Below, piece after piece: positions 16,085 through 23,628 of a DNA stretch of 24,292 nucleotides. This stretch comes from an uncultured Oscillospiraceae bacterium (lineage in GTDB: Bacteria > Bacillota > Clostridia > Oscillospirales > Oscillospiraceae), in NCBI GenBank assembly GCA_937915075.1, contig CALDMA010000148.1, positions 1 to 24,292 of the forward strand. The letters are read 5' to 3'. The notes beneath the pieces are model-generated. The model was not told where the DNA came from. It ran no database searches and saw only the letters and a program-made list of their open reading frames with translations. Both the position numbers and the translations under genes were made by a program. How positions within the stretch are numbered: position 1 is the stretch's first letter; each line of letters begins with the position of its first letter.

Positions 16085-16177
16085 TTACGAAGCCCCGCCA
16101 ATGGCTCGCGCCTCTTTTTTGTCGATTTTCGGCGACAAACCGTATAATTTGTGAGAGATAATACGTTTTGTATTCAT
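16085..16177 (-). CDS. Small 30-residue basic protein coupled to feoB (candidate)
   Basis: An ATG overlaps the feoB stop as ATGA and opens a 30-codon frame ending in TAA. The peptide starts MNTKRIISHKLYGLSPKID and ends in IGGAS. It is lysine/arginine-rich, has no cysteine, no membrane segment and no signal peptide. There is no separate ribosome site, so translation would depend on ribosomes finishing feoB. Its codons are much more AT-rich than those of feoB. It lies before the feo terminator. It does not look like the Cys-rich FeoB-associated membrane protein or FeoC, and I do not recognise a family. The overlap and residue composition suggest a real gene, but a chance frame of this length is possible. 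Confidence 0.45.
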   Translation of the reverse strand: MNTKRIISHKLYGLSPKIDKKEARAIGGAS

Positions 16178-18222
16178 ATTTTCAGCCATGTCGCCGCCAG
16201 ATGCGCGGCGAAGCAGACCGTCATGCCCACAGCCGTCGGCAGTATGACGCCGACGAGCGTCCATTTCAGGCTCTTCGATTCCCGCGCGAGCGTGAGCGTG
16301 GTCGTGCCGCAGGGAAAGTGGAACAGCGAGAAGAGCAGCATACACAGCGCGGTCGTTCCCGTCCAGCCGTTGGCGAGCAGCATGGCCCTGAGCTCCGCGA
16401 GCGACGCGCCGTCCACCAGCGTCCCCGCCGAGGAGTAGCCCATGAGCAGGATCGGCAGCACGATCTCGTTCGCGGGAAAGCCGAGCAGAAAGGCGAGCAG
16501 GATCATGCCGTCCAGCCCCAACGCCCGCCCCAGCGGATCGAGCGCCGCCGCGCCGTGCGCGAGCAGCGTGGTATCTCCCACGGTGCAGTTCCCCAGCAGA
16601 TAGATGAGCAGACCCGCGGGCGCGGCGACCGTCACCGCGCGGCCGAGGACGAACACCGTCCGATCCAGAAGCGAGCGTACCAGCACCTGCCCCACGCGCG
16701 GACGGCGGTAGGGCGGCAGCTCGAGCGAAAAAGCCGAGCTCTCGCCCCGCAGCAGCGTGACGGACAGCAGGCGCGAGACGAGCAGCGTCACGCACACGGA
16801 GAGCACCAGCGCCGCGAGCAGTCCGGCGCTTGCGCCGAGCATTGCCCCACCGGAAAAGAACACGCTCAAAAGCGTGATGAGCAGCGGAAAGCGCCCGTTA
16901 CACGGCACAAGGCTGTTCGTCAGCATCGCGATGAGCCGCTCGCGCGGCGAGTCGATGATGCGGCAGCCCGTCACGCCGCAGGCGTTGCAGCCCAGGCCCA
17001 TGCACATCGTCAGGCTCTGCCGCCCGTGCGCTCCGGCGCGGGCAAAGCAGCGATCAAGCACGAACGCCACGCGCGGCAGATAGCCCACGTCCTCGAGCAG
17101 CGTAAAGAGCGGGAAGAAGATCGCCATCGGCGGCAGCATCACCGATACGACCCACGCGAGCGTGCGGTACATTCCATCCACCAGCGCGCCGCTCCAGAAC
17201 GGCGGCAGAAACGCGAGAAGCCCCCGCAGCGGCTCCTGCGCCGAGAACAGTGCCCGCGAGAGCAGCTGTGACGGCACATTCGCGCCCTCGACCGTCAGCC
17301 ACAAAATTGCCCCAAAGAGCGCGAGCATCACGGGGATGCCCGTCGCGCGAGAGGTAAGCAGGCGGTCGAGCCGCCGGTCACGCCGCTGCGCGGCGGTCTC
17401 GTCCCGCTGCTCGCACAGCCGCACCAGCGCCGTGGCACGGTCGGAGAGCGCACCCACCAGCGCGTCGCGCAGGGCGTCGCCGGTCAGCTCCCCCAGCTCG
17501 GCGCGGGCGCGGGCGCAACCATCCCGAATGCGCTCCGCCGCCAGGGCGGGCAACTCAGCGCCGAAGCGGGCGAAGAACAGAGCGTCGTCCTCCAGCAGCC
17601 GCAGCGCATAGAAGCGGCTCCGCTCCCGCGCAAACGGCGCGAGCGCCGGCTCCAGAACGCGCACCGCGCGCTCGACCGCGCGGGGATATTCGATCGCCAG
17701 CTCTCTCCGCCGCGGCTTTTCGCGGACGGCGGCGGCCAGCGCCGCCCGCAATTCGTCCAGCCCCTCTCCGCGGCTCGCCGACGTGCCGACGACCGGCACG
17801 CCGAGCGCGCGCGAGAGTGCGGGCAGATCGAGCACGATGCCCTTCTTCGCCGCTTCGTCCAAAAGATTCACGCACACGACCGCGGGAACGTCTGCCGCCT
17901 CGAGCGTTTGCAGCACAAGGTTCAGGCTCCGCTCCAGGCAGGTCGCGTCAGCAAGGATCAGCACCGCCTCCGCCTCGCCGGAGCAGAGATAATCCCGCGC
18001 GATCTCCTCCTCGGCGGAGTTGGGGAAAAGCGAGTACGTCCCCGGCAGATCGACGAGCGTGAAGCGCTCGCCGCCGTATGTAAGATCGCCGCGCGCCGCG
18101 GCGACGGTTTTCCCCGGCCAGTTGCCCGTGTGCTGCCGCAGCCCGGTGAGGGCGTTGAACACGGTGGATTTGCCCACGTTCGGGTTTCCGGCCAGAGCGA
18201 TGATGTGCGCCTCGTTCGGCAT
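16174..18222 (-). CDS. feoB: Ferrous iron transporter FeoB
   Basis: This is the main Fe(II) importer of the cytoplasmic membrane, here 682 residues. The N-terminal GTPase domain shows G1 GNPNVGKS at 12-19, the switch region NWPGKTV near 35-40, G3 DLPG at 58-61, G4 NLLD at 119-122 and G5 TSAS at 148-151. A helical guanine-dissociation-inhibitor region follows. The membrane part carries the gate signature GLGCNACGVTGCRIIDSPRE and NSLVPCNGRFPLL, plus a second Gly-rich gate later. The ATG at 18222 has AGGAGGG eight bases upstream and puts the G1 motif at the expected place; a longer reading would overlap feoA. feoA lies 20 bases upstream. The stop codon overlaps a 30-codon ORF. No Fur-like palindrome was recognised near the operon. 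Confidence 0.96.
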   Translation of the reverse strand: MPNEAHIIALAGNPNVGKSTVFNALTGLRQHTGNWPGKTVAAARGDLTYGGERFTLVDLPGTYSLFPNSAEEEIARDYLCSGEAEAVLILADATCLERSLNLVLQTLEAADVPAVVCVNLLDEAAKKGIVLDLPALSRALGVPVVGTSASRGEGLDELRAALAAAVREKPRRRELAIEYPRAVERAVRVLEPALAPFARERSRFYALRLLEDDALFFARFGAELPALAAERIRDGCARARAELGELTGDALRDALVGALSDRATALVRLCEQRDETAAQRRDRRLDRLLTSRATGIPVMLALFGAILWLTVEGANVPSQLLSRALFSAQEPLRGLLAFLPPFWSGALVDGMYRTLAWVVSVMLPPMAIFFPLFTLLEDVGYLPRVAFVLDRCFARAGAHGRQSLTMCMGLGCNACGVTGCRIIDSPRERLIAMLTNSLVPCNGRFPLLITLLSVFFSGGAMLGASAGLLAALVLSVCVTLLVSRLLSVTLLRGESSAFSLELPPYRRPRVGQVLVRSLLDRTVFVLGRAVTVAAPAGLLIYLLGNCTVGDTTLLAHGAAALDPLGRALGLDGMILLAFLLGFPANEIVLPILLMGYSSAGTLVDGASLAELRAMLLANGWTGTTALCMLLFSLFHFPCGTTTLTLARESKSLKWTLVGVILPTAVGMTVCFAAHLAATWLKI

Positions 18223-18242
18223 GGGGCGATCCCTCCTGAAAA

Positions 18243-18473
18243 TCAAAGCATTTCGATCTGCACGCCGCCCGCGTCCTCGCGCCGCAGCGCGATGACCGCG
18301 CCGCGCACACCGTAGGCGACCGGATCGCTCCACGGGGAAACGTGCAGGGCGCGGACGCGCGAGCCCGGCACGAAGCCGAGGTCGAGCATCCGGCGGCGCT
18401 GTGCGCCGGTGGAGCGCAGCGCCGTCACCACGGCGAGCGCACCGACCGGCAGCGCGTCAAGTGTCATCTGCAT
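18243..18473 (-). CDS. feoA: FeoA family ferrous iron transport protein
   Basis: This 76-residue cytoplasmic SH3-like protein is the usual partner of FeoB. It contains the family pattern: LDALPVGALAVV at the start, RRRMLDLGFVPGSRVRAL in the middle and a closing VIALRREDAGGVQIEM. The ATG at 18473 has GAGGAA nine bases upstream; an ATG two codons later is also possible. It is the first gene of feoAB and ends 20 bases before the FeoB start. Between it and the upstream regulator gene lies a strong terminator, and no good promoter is visible in the short remaining gap, so how the operon is transcribed is unclear. Confidence 0.92.
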   Translation of the reverse strand: MQMTLDALPVGALAVVTALRSTGAQRRRMLDLGFVPGSRVRALHVSPWSDPVAYGVRGAVIALRREDAGGVQIEML

Positions 18474-18532
18474 CGGGGCCACTTCCTCTCCCTTTGTCAG
18501 GGTATGCGCGAGGCCGCGCGGTGGTGCGGAGC

Positions 18533-18564
18533 CAAAAAGAACGGCTGCCCCGAAGGGCAGCCGT
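18533..18564 (-). terminator. Rho-independent terminator of the XRE regulator gene
   Basis: A perfect 10-bp stem (ACGGCTGCCC) with a TTCG tetraloop on the minus strand is followed by TCTTTTT. It lies 33 bases after the regulator stop codon and separates that gene from feoAB. Confidence 0.9.
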
Positions 18565-18597
18565 CCGGCACGAACTGTTTGATTTCCTATTGGGGCG

Positions 18598-19332
18598 CTA
18601 CACCTGTGGGTCCCAGGAGATGCTGTTTTCCCCGACGCGGATGTCTGTGGCAAGGCAGATGCTGCGGCTCTCCGTCCCGTTCGTCACGGTGGTGGAAAGC
18701 GTAACGCCTTCGTACTCCGGAATATTCGAGATCCACACGGAACAGATCCCGTCCTCCATGATCGTCTTGACGACGATATATCCATTATTGTCCGGTGCGC
18801 AGCTTGCCGACCACTCGCAGCCCTCGCCGCTGACGCTGGGGACAAAGCGGAACACCGCCACATTGCCGACCTCTCTGCTGACCGTCAGACCGGTGACCGT
18901 GATCGTGTCCGGCAGGGGCGTGGGCTGCGGCGCCCCATCGTCCGCCGCGCTGCCGGCAAGAGCGTTGTACAAAAGCAGCGCCGCCAGCGCGGCGCACAGC
19001 ACGATCAGTACGCCGAGCGCACAGCGCAGCATTTTATTCCGCTTTGCGGTCTTCTTCAGCGCCTCTGCGGCAGAGGCTTCCTCGCCGACGGTCTCCTCCG
19101 TCACGGTCTCTGCGGGTGTCTCGCCGCGCACGGCCGTTTCGCGGCCACAGAGTGCGTCGGTGCTCACGCCCAGCTCGTCGGCGAGCGCCGCGAGCTTATA
19201 GAGGTCGGGGAGCGATTCCCCCGTCTCCCACTTGCTCACCGCCTGACGCGAAACGTTCAGCCTTGCCGCCAGCTCCTCCTGCGTCATGCCGCGCGCCTTG
19301 CGCGCACGGATCAGATTTTCCTGAAAGCTCAT
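18598..19332 (-). CDS. XRE-family helix-turn-helix protein with one membrane segment
   Basis: The protein has 244 residues in three parts. An N-terminal Cro/C1-type HTH (about 7-61) has the recognition helix in SRQAVSKWETGES. An acidic linker (about 70-92) leads to a membrane segment at about 103-124. The C-terminal part (about 128-244) should lie outside the cell; it is rich in Thr/Ser/Val, looks like a beta-sandwich and contains two Cys in its middle (GEGCEWSASCAPDNNG). I do not recognise the outer domain. The arrangement suggests a membrane-tethered transcription factor that responds to an outside signal (inference). The ATG has AAAGGAG seven bases upstream. It is a single-gene unit with its own promoter and terminator. 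The target genes are unknown; feoAB lies directly downstream. Confidence 0.85.
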   Translation of the reverse strand: MSFQENLIRARKARGMTQEELAARLNVSRQAVSKWETGESLPDLYKLAALADELGVSTDALCGRETAVRGETPAETVTEETVGEEASAAEALKKTAKRNKMLRCALGVLIVLCAALAALLLYNALAGSAADDGAPQPTPLPDTITVTGLTVSREVGNVAVFRFVPSVSGEGCEWSASCAPDNNGYIVVKTIMEDGICSVWISNIPEYEGVTLSTTVTNGTESRSICLATDIRVGENSISWDPQV

Positions 19333-19361
19333 CGCCGCTCTCCTTTCCGTTTTCTGTCCTC

Positions 19362-19390
19362 ATCGTAGCGCATTCTGCGGTGGCAGGCAA
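19362..19390 (-). promoter_or_regulatory. Candidate sigma-A promoter of the XRE regulator gene
   Basis: On the minus strand TTGCCT and TACGAT are 17 bases apart, about 30 bases before the start codon. Each box matches four of six consensus positions. Confidence 0.5.
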
Positions 19391-19426
19391 GAAAAGCTCT
19401 CGGGATTTGCGCAACGGACGGTTGCG

Positions 19427-20710
19427 TCAGCCGTTTTTCGCGGCCCTTTCGGCGCGCTTGAGCTTGTAGAGCTCCTCGGCGGCGAGCCGCGTCTTGGCGA
19501 CCACATCGCCGCTGCCCTGCGGGAAGCAGTAGTAGAGCACGTCGCGGTCGCCGATGCAGATCATGTCGCCCAGCTCATACCAGAAGTAGTCGGCGTAGAG
19601 ACTGTAGCTGGTCTCGGGCTTCTGCGTGAAGTCCAATTTTCCGCCGCAGCCCATGAGGCGGAAGCCGTTCGTATCGTGGCGCAGGCGTCCCTCGCCGACG
19701 CGGCAGATCTGCCGGAAGTTGACCATCACGCAGATGTCCACCGGAACGTCGAGCAAATAGCTGCCCTGCTCCAGCTCCTCGCGCACGCACGCGCGCTCCC
19801 AGGCGTACCAGTCGGGGACATGGGTAAATTTCGCCTCGGCATTCTCACATTCGAGCGCGCCGAGCTCCGTCAGGCGGTAGCGCACGCCGCAGTCGCGGCA
19901 GATAAGCTCCGTGCCGCGTCCCTCCGTTTCGCCCTCGGTGCCGCAGTGCGGGCATTTGTAGAGCACGCGGTTGAGACCGTCGGCGCGGAACGGCTCTTTC
20001 ACGACGACGCCGTTTTCCTGCTGCCAGCGGAAATTATCGAAGGTAAATGCGTCCGCGAGCAGCGCGTTGATCTCGTCCGCGCTCTTCTCCGCGGCCTCCT
20101 CGGGCGAGAGCAGATAGCGCAGCTCGGCGGAGACGTCGACCCTTCGGTTCTGCAGTCCGTTATAGAGCGGGTCGCGCGCAAACGCGCCGCAGGTGCGCAG
20201 CAGCACGACCGGCACGCCAAGCGCCTTGACGCACTTGCCGAGGCTTTCCGGCAGTGGGGTCGCCGTGCCGTCGAAGCTGTAGCTCGCCTCGGGATAGAGA
20301 AGGATGGAGCTTCTGAGCTTACGCACCGCGTAGAGCATATCGCGCACGAGCGCGGTGTCCGGCTGAAACTTCCGCGTGGGGATGCAGCCGAGTGCGCGCA
20401 TCAGTCCCGCCTTGCCCACAAAGCCGTCCGACGTGCAGACGATGTTGAAGGGGCGCGGGTAGAGCACCGCCGCGGCGATCTTCAGGTCCAGAAAGCAGGA
20501 GTGGTTCATCAGAACGAGACAGGGCTCGTCGGGGCCGAGCCGCTCCATGCCCACGCGGTCACAGCGAAAATGCGTCGCGCGCAGGTCGGGCGCGGACAAC
20601 GCGCGCAGGAGCGTGCGGAACAGCATGGACGGACGGCGCGGCAGCGCGTGCTTTTCCCTCGGCTGCGCGAGCGCCTGCTCGTAGGGCATATCCACGACCT
20701 GGATCTTCAT
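19427..20710 (-). CDS. Lysophospholipid (1-acyl-glycerol-3-phosphate) acyltransferase-like protein with a zinc ribbon
   Basis: The protein has 427 residues. The N-terminal half is a PlsC-type acyltransferase domain: the HX4D motif is NHSCFLD with His70 and Asp75, and the acyl-acceptor motif is LYPEASYSFDG with Glu141. The second half carries a four-Cys zinc ribbon (Cys253, Cys256, Cys271, Cys274 in CPHCG and CRDCG) and then a beta-rich region of about 150 residues that I cannot place. PlsC enzymes are usually about 200-250 residues, so the C-terminal half is an addition. It should act at the inner face of the membrane; the true acceptor (lysophosphatidic acid or another lipid) is not known. 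The ATG has AGGAGG six bases upstream, and no convincing ribosome site supports a longer form. Confidence 0.82.
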   Translation of the reverse strand: MKIQVVDMPYEQALAQPREKHALPRRPSMLFRTLLRALSAPDLRATHFRCDRVGMERLGPDEPCLVLMNHSCFLDLKIAAAVLYPRPFNIVCTSDGFVGKAGLMRALGCIPTRKFQPDTALVRDMLYAVRKLRSSILLYPEASYSFDGTATPLPESLGKCVKALGVPVVLLRTCGAFARDPLYNGLQNRRVDVSAELRYLLSPEEAAEKSADEINALLADAFTFDNFRWQQENGVVVKEPFRADGLNRVLYKCPHCGTEGETEGRGTELICRDCGVRYRLTELGALECENAEAKFTHVPDWYAWERACVREELEQGSYLLDVPVDICVMVNFRQICRVGEGRLRHDTNGFRLMGCGGKLDFTQKPETSYSLYADYFWYELGDMICIGDRDVLYYCFPQGSGDVVAKTRLAAEELYKLKRAERAAKNG

Positions 20711-20747
20711 GGCGAACCTCCTGCAAGGGGATTTATAATTCCTTAAC

Positions 20748-20776
20748 AGGATACCATGAACAAGGCCGCAATGCAA
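20748..20776 (-). promoter_or_regulatory. Candidate promoter of the acyltransferase gene
   Basis: On the minus strand TTGCAT and TATCCT are 17 bases apart, about 38 bases before the start codon. The -10 match is only moderate, and co-transcription with the S-component gene upstream is also possible. Confidence 0.35.
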
Positions 20777-20783
20777 TCCAAAA

Positions 20784-21293
20784 TCAGGCGCGGGCGAGAA
20801 CGTGGCTGCGGTCGAGCACCGCGTAGACCGCGATGCCGGCGGCAATGCCGAACACGCCCTGCACGAGGTTGCCGGGGATGGACGCCGCCGCGGCCAGACC
20901 CTTGCCGAGCCACAGGCTCGCATAGCCGAAGTAGCCGAGGACCATGATGATCTCCGCCGCCGCGCCGCCGACGAGCTGCGCCGCCAGCTTGCCGGCGCGA
21001 GCGCGCATGGCCTCAAAAATATACGCTGCGGCGACCGCCATCGCGAACTTGATGACGAGCGTGCCGGGGGCATAGTGCGGATAGCTCAGCAGGTCGGCGA
21101 GCATCGAGCCGAGGCCCGCCGCCGCGCCGCCGTACCACGGCCCCAGCACCCACGCCGAAAGCAGCACGGCGCAGTCGCCGAGGTTGACGTAGCCCTGCAT
21201 GGGCGAGGGCACCTGGATGACCATCGTCATCACGGTGCAGAGGGCGGCGAACAGCGCCGCGAGGACCAGCTTACGCAATTTCATATCCGTCAT
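20784..21293 (-). CDS. ECF transporter S component (vitamin-type uptake)
   Basis: This small membrane protein of 169 residues has five to six hydrophobic segments. The pattern VNLGDCAVLLSAWVLGPWYG followed by GLGSMLADLLSYPHYAPGT is typical of substrate-binding S components of energy-coupling-factor vitamin importers (riboflavin-S-like group). The shared EcfA/EcfT genes are not in the window, as expected for group II systems. The ATG at 21293 has GGAG nine bases upstream; an ATG three codons later is possible. It is divergent from a MocR/PdxR-like regulator. PdxR-type regulators control vitamin B6 genes, and S components of the PdxU type are known from such sites, so pyridoxine/pyridoxal uptake is the favoured guess. 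The substrate is an inference. Confidence 0.82.
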   Translation of the reverse strand: MTDMKLRKLVLAALFAALCTVMTMVIQVPSPMQGYVNLGDCAVLLSAWVLGPWYGGAAAGLGSMLADLLSYPHYAPGTLVIKFAMAVAAAYIFEAMRARAGKLAAQLVGGAAAEIIMVLGYFGYASLWLGKGLAAAASIPGNLVQGVFGIAAGIAVYAVLDRSHVLARA

Positions 21294-21408
21294 GAAAATC
21301 ATCTCCAAAAAAGTCTTGCATTTCTGCTTGGTCTGTATTTTAATCAGAATTGGACTTAATAAAAGCATCAAATCAATATATTATCATAGAACCAGATTGG
21401 AGACGCCC
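21294..21408. promoter_or_regulatory. Shared divergent promoter region of the S-component and MocR genes
   Basis: A 115-base AT-rich gap. On the plus strand TTAATA and TATTAT are 17 bases apart (21356-21384), ahead of the MocR gene. On the minus strand a TAAAAT box (21337-21342) may serve the S component, without a good -35. AATCA occurs twice in the same orientation about 30 bases apart. MocR operators are often short repeats between divergent genes, but I cannot define one here. Confidence 0.5.
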
Positions 21409-22830
21409 ATGCTCACCTACGATCTTGACCGGCGCGGCAAGCTCGCGCGCTACGATTATCTTTACCGCTGCATCCGCGAGGACATTCTCGCGGGCCGCCT
21501 GACGGCGGGCGAAAAGCTGCCGAGCAAGCGCTCGCTTGCAAGCCATCTGCAAACGGCGGTCATCACAGTGGAGAACGCCTACGCCCAGCTCGAGGCGGAG
21601 GGCTATCTCTACACGCGCGAAAAGCGCGGCTACTACGTTGCCGACGTGGAGCGGCACCCCGCCGCGCCCCGGCGCGTCCCGGCGCAGAGCGCGCCGCAGC
21701 CGCAGCGCTCGTGGCTGCTCGACCTCAGCTCCGGTGGCAGCGGAACGGAGGGCTTTCCCTTTTCCGTGTGGGCGAAGCTCATGCGCCGCGTGCTGAGCGA
21801 GGAGGGCGAGGCGCTGCTGCGCGCCACGCCGCCGAACGGCGCGGACGCGCTGCGCAAGGCCATCGCGCAGCATCTCTACCGCTTCCGCGGCATCTCCGCC
21901 GCGCCGGAGCAGATCGTCGTCGGCGCGGGCACGGAGTACCTTTATAACCTCATCGTCCAGCTGCTCGGGCGCGAGGCCGTCTACGGCGTGGAGGACCCCG
22001 GCTACTCCAAGGCAGCACGTATTTACGCGCTCGGCGGCGCAAGGACCGCGCCCGTGCTTGTGGACGAGGGCGGCGTGAGCCTCAAGTCGCTGGAGATGAG
22101 CGGCGCACAGATCCTGCACACCTCGCCGAACCATCAGTTCCCCACCGGCGCGGTGACGCCCATCGGCCGCCGGCAGAGCCTGCTGCGCTGGGCGGAGGCG
22201 CGGGAGGGCCGCTATATCATCGAGGACGATTACGACAGCGAGTTCCGCTTCACGCTGCGTCCCATCCCCACGCTGCAAAGCATCGACCGCGCGGGGCGCG
22301 TGATCTATGTCAACACCTTCTCGCGCACGCTCGCGCCCTCGCTACGCATCAGCTACATGGTGCTGCCCAAGAGCCTGACCGAGCGCTACCGCGCGCAGCT
22401 CGGCTTCTACTCCTCCACCGTACCGGCGATGGAGCAGTACACGCTCGCGCGTTTTTTAGACGAGGGTTTTTTTGAGGCGCACATCAACCGGATGCGCAAG
22501 TCCTACCGCGCGCAGCGTGACGCGGTCATCGACACCATTCTGCAAAGCCCGCTCGGCGAGCATTGCCGGGTGTCCGGCGAGGACGCGGGGCTGCACTTCC
22601 TTCTGACGATCGACACGAAATGCACCGACCATGTGCTGCGCACCGACGCCGAGGGGCGCGGCGTGCGGCTCTCCTTCCTCTCGGATTTCGCCCTGCGTCC
22701 CGGCTCCGCACCGCAGCACACGCTGGTCATCCATTACCCCGGCATCGAGCTTGGACGGCTTCGCTCGGCGCTGTCCATTCTGGAGGCACTGCTGTATTTC
22801 CGCGACTGGAAATACAAGGGTAAAAAATGA
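21409..22830 (+). CDS. MocR/PdxR-like regulator (GntR HTH fused to aminotransferase fold), PLP lysine replaced
   Basis: The protein has 473 residues, normal for the family. A GntR-type winged HTH (about 12-75, with LPSKRSLASHLQ and the TVENAYAQLEAEGYL helix) is joined by a proline-rich linker (about 82-104) to a fold-type-I aminotransferase domain. Many PLP-pocket elements are kept: SPNHQFPTGAV and EDDYDSEF with Asp273 and Tyr275, matching GabR Asp279 and Tyr281. At the position of the GabR PLP lysine (Lys312) the sequence is NTFSRTLAPSLRISYMVLP, that is Arg306 (codon CGC). Arg cannot form the usual Schiff base. The ATG has TTGGAGA about six bases upstream. It is divergent from an ECF S component, its likely target. 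Confidence 0.9.
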   Translation: MLTYDLDRRGKLARYDYLYRCIREDILAGRLTAGEKLPSKRSLASHLQTAVITVENAYAQLEAEGYLYTREKRGYYVADVERHPAAPRRVPAQSAPQPQRSWLLDLSSGGSGTEGFPFSVWAKLMRRVLSEEGEALLRATPPNGADALRKAIAQHLYRFRGISAAPEQIVVGAGTEYLYNLIVQLLGREAVYGVEDPGYSKAARIYALGGARTAPVLVDEGGVSLKSLEMSGAQILHTSPNHQFPTGAVTPIGRRQSLLRWAEAREGRYIIEDDYDSEFRFTLRPIPTLQSIDRAGRVIYVNTFSRTLAPSLRISYMVLPKSLTERYRAQLGFYSSTVPAMEQYTLARFLDEGFFEAHINRMRKSYRAQRDAVIDTILQSPLGEHCRVSGEDAGLHFLLTIDTKCTDHVLRTDAEGRGVRLSFLSDFALRPGSAPQHTLVIHYPGIELGRLRSALSILEALLYFRDWKYKGKK

Positions 22831-22879
22831 ACTCCGTGTAAACATTTCTATAATTCGCTAAAATATTTATATAAACATA

Positions 22880-22907
22880 TTGACAAAAGTTTTTGCCGTG
22901 CTATGAT
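22880..22907 (+). promoter_or_regulatory. Sigma-A promoter of the RHH-clpB unit
   Basis: TTGACA (full match) and TATGAT are 16 bases apart, 38 bases before the RHH start. No CIRCE element or CtsR-type repeat was seen around it. No terminator was recognised between the MocR gene and this promoter. Confidence 0.8.
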
Positions 22908-22945
22908 ACGGTACATCAAAGAAAAACCCGGTAAGGAGGCGCATG

Positions 22946-23593
22946 ATGAAAAAGAATTTATACAGCCTGACGCTCTCGGACGAGGTGGTACGGGAGGTCG
23001 ACGCGCTGGCCCACCGGCTGGGCACGAATCGCTCGGCGCTGGTGAACCGCATCCTGGCCGAGTATGTTTCCGTCCCCACGCCGGAGCGGCGCATCAACGA
23101 TATCTTCGAGGCCATCGAAGCGCTCGTTTCCCCCTCGCGCGAGCTGGTGCCGTTCTTCGCGCCGAACTCGCAGTCCATGTCGCTCAAATCGAGCCTCGCC
23201 TACAAGTACCGCCCGACGGTCAAGTACGAGGTCGATCTCGGCAGCGGTGAGGATACGCTGGGCACGCTCAACGTTGTGTTCCGCACGCAGTCGTCGGAGC
23301 TGATCGCCGCGCTGACGGACTTCTTCCGCCTGTGGGCACGCATCGAGAACGCCTGCCTCGCGCCGGCGCTCGGCGGCACGATCGCCTGCTCGCTCTACGA
23401 CGGGCGCTTCGTCCGTCCGCTCGCCATGCCGCGCGGACATGCCCGCTCGGCGGAGGACATCGCCGGCGCCATCAGCGCCTATGTGCAGCTCTTCGACCGC
23501 CTGCTCAAGGGCTTCCTGAGCGGCGAGCTGAGCGCCAAGGACGTGGAGCTGGCCTATCGCGGCGACCTGCGGGGCCGCGGGCTTCTGATTTAA
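22946..23593 (+). CDS. Ribbon-helix-helix (CopG-like) protein upstream of clpB
   Basis: The protein has 215 residues. The first 45 or so form a CopG/MetJ-type ribbon-helix-helix DNA-binding unit (NLYSLTLSDEVVREVDALAH, then GTNRSALVNRILAEYV). The remaining 170 residues form a domain of strands and helices that I do not recognise; it contains DTLGTLNVVFRTQSSEL and a helical end. There is no membrane segment. Two ATG codons stand in tandem after AAGGAGG; the second gives the better spacing of six bases, the first (22943) only three. clpB starts 35 bases after its stop with its own ribosome site and no visible promoter, so both genes probably share one transcript. A repressor or autoregulator of chaperone expression is a reasonable inference. 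Confidence 0.75.
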   Translation: MKKNLYSLTLSDEVVREVDALAHRLGTNRSALVNRILAEYVSVPTPERRINDIFEAIEALVSPSRELVPFFAPNSQSMSLKSSLAYKYRPTVKYEVDLGSGEDTLGTLNVVFRTQSSELIAALTDFFRLWARIENACLAPALGGTIACSLYDGRFVRPLAMPRGHARSAEDIAGAISAYVQLFDRLLKGFLSGELSAKDVELAYRGDLRGRGLLI

Positions 23594-23628
23594 GTGATCT
23601 GCAGTTTTGTCAATAGAGGTGAATTTAT

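Noticed and set aside
15953..16147. 64-codon plus-strand open frame in the AT-rich gap
   Set aside because: There is no ribosome site at its start, no recognisable sequence, and it overlaps the feo terminator and the small ORF after feoB.
16115..16149. Plus-strand promoter-like TTGTCG-N18-TATAAT at the feoB 3' end
   Set aside because: It would make RNA antisense to feoB, lies within the coupled small ORF and includes a small chance hairpin; no further support.
18474..18532. Own promoter or Fur box for feoAB
   Set aside because: No pair of boxes with 16-18 base spacing and no Fur-like AT-rich palindrome could be found in the short gap after the terminator.
22831..22945. CIRCE or CtsR operator in front of the RHH-clpB unit
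   Set aside because: No TTAGCACTC-type inverted repeat and no GGTCAAA-type direct repeat was found.
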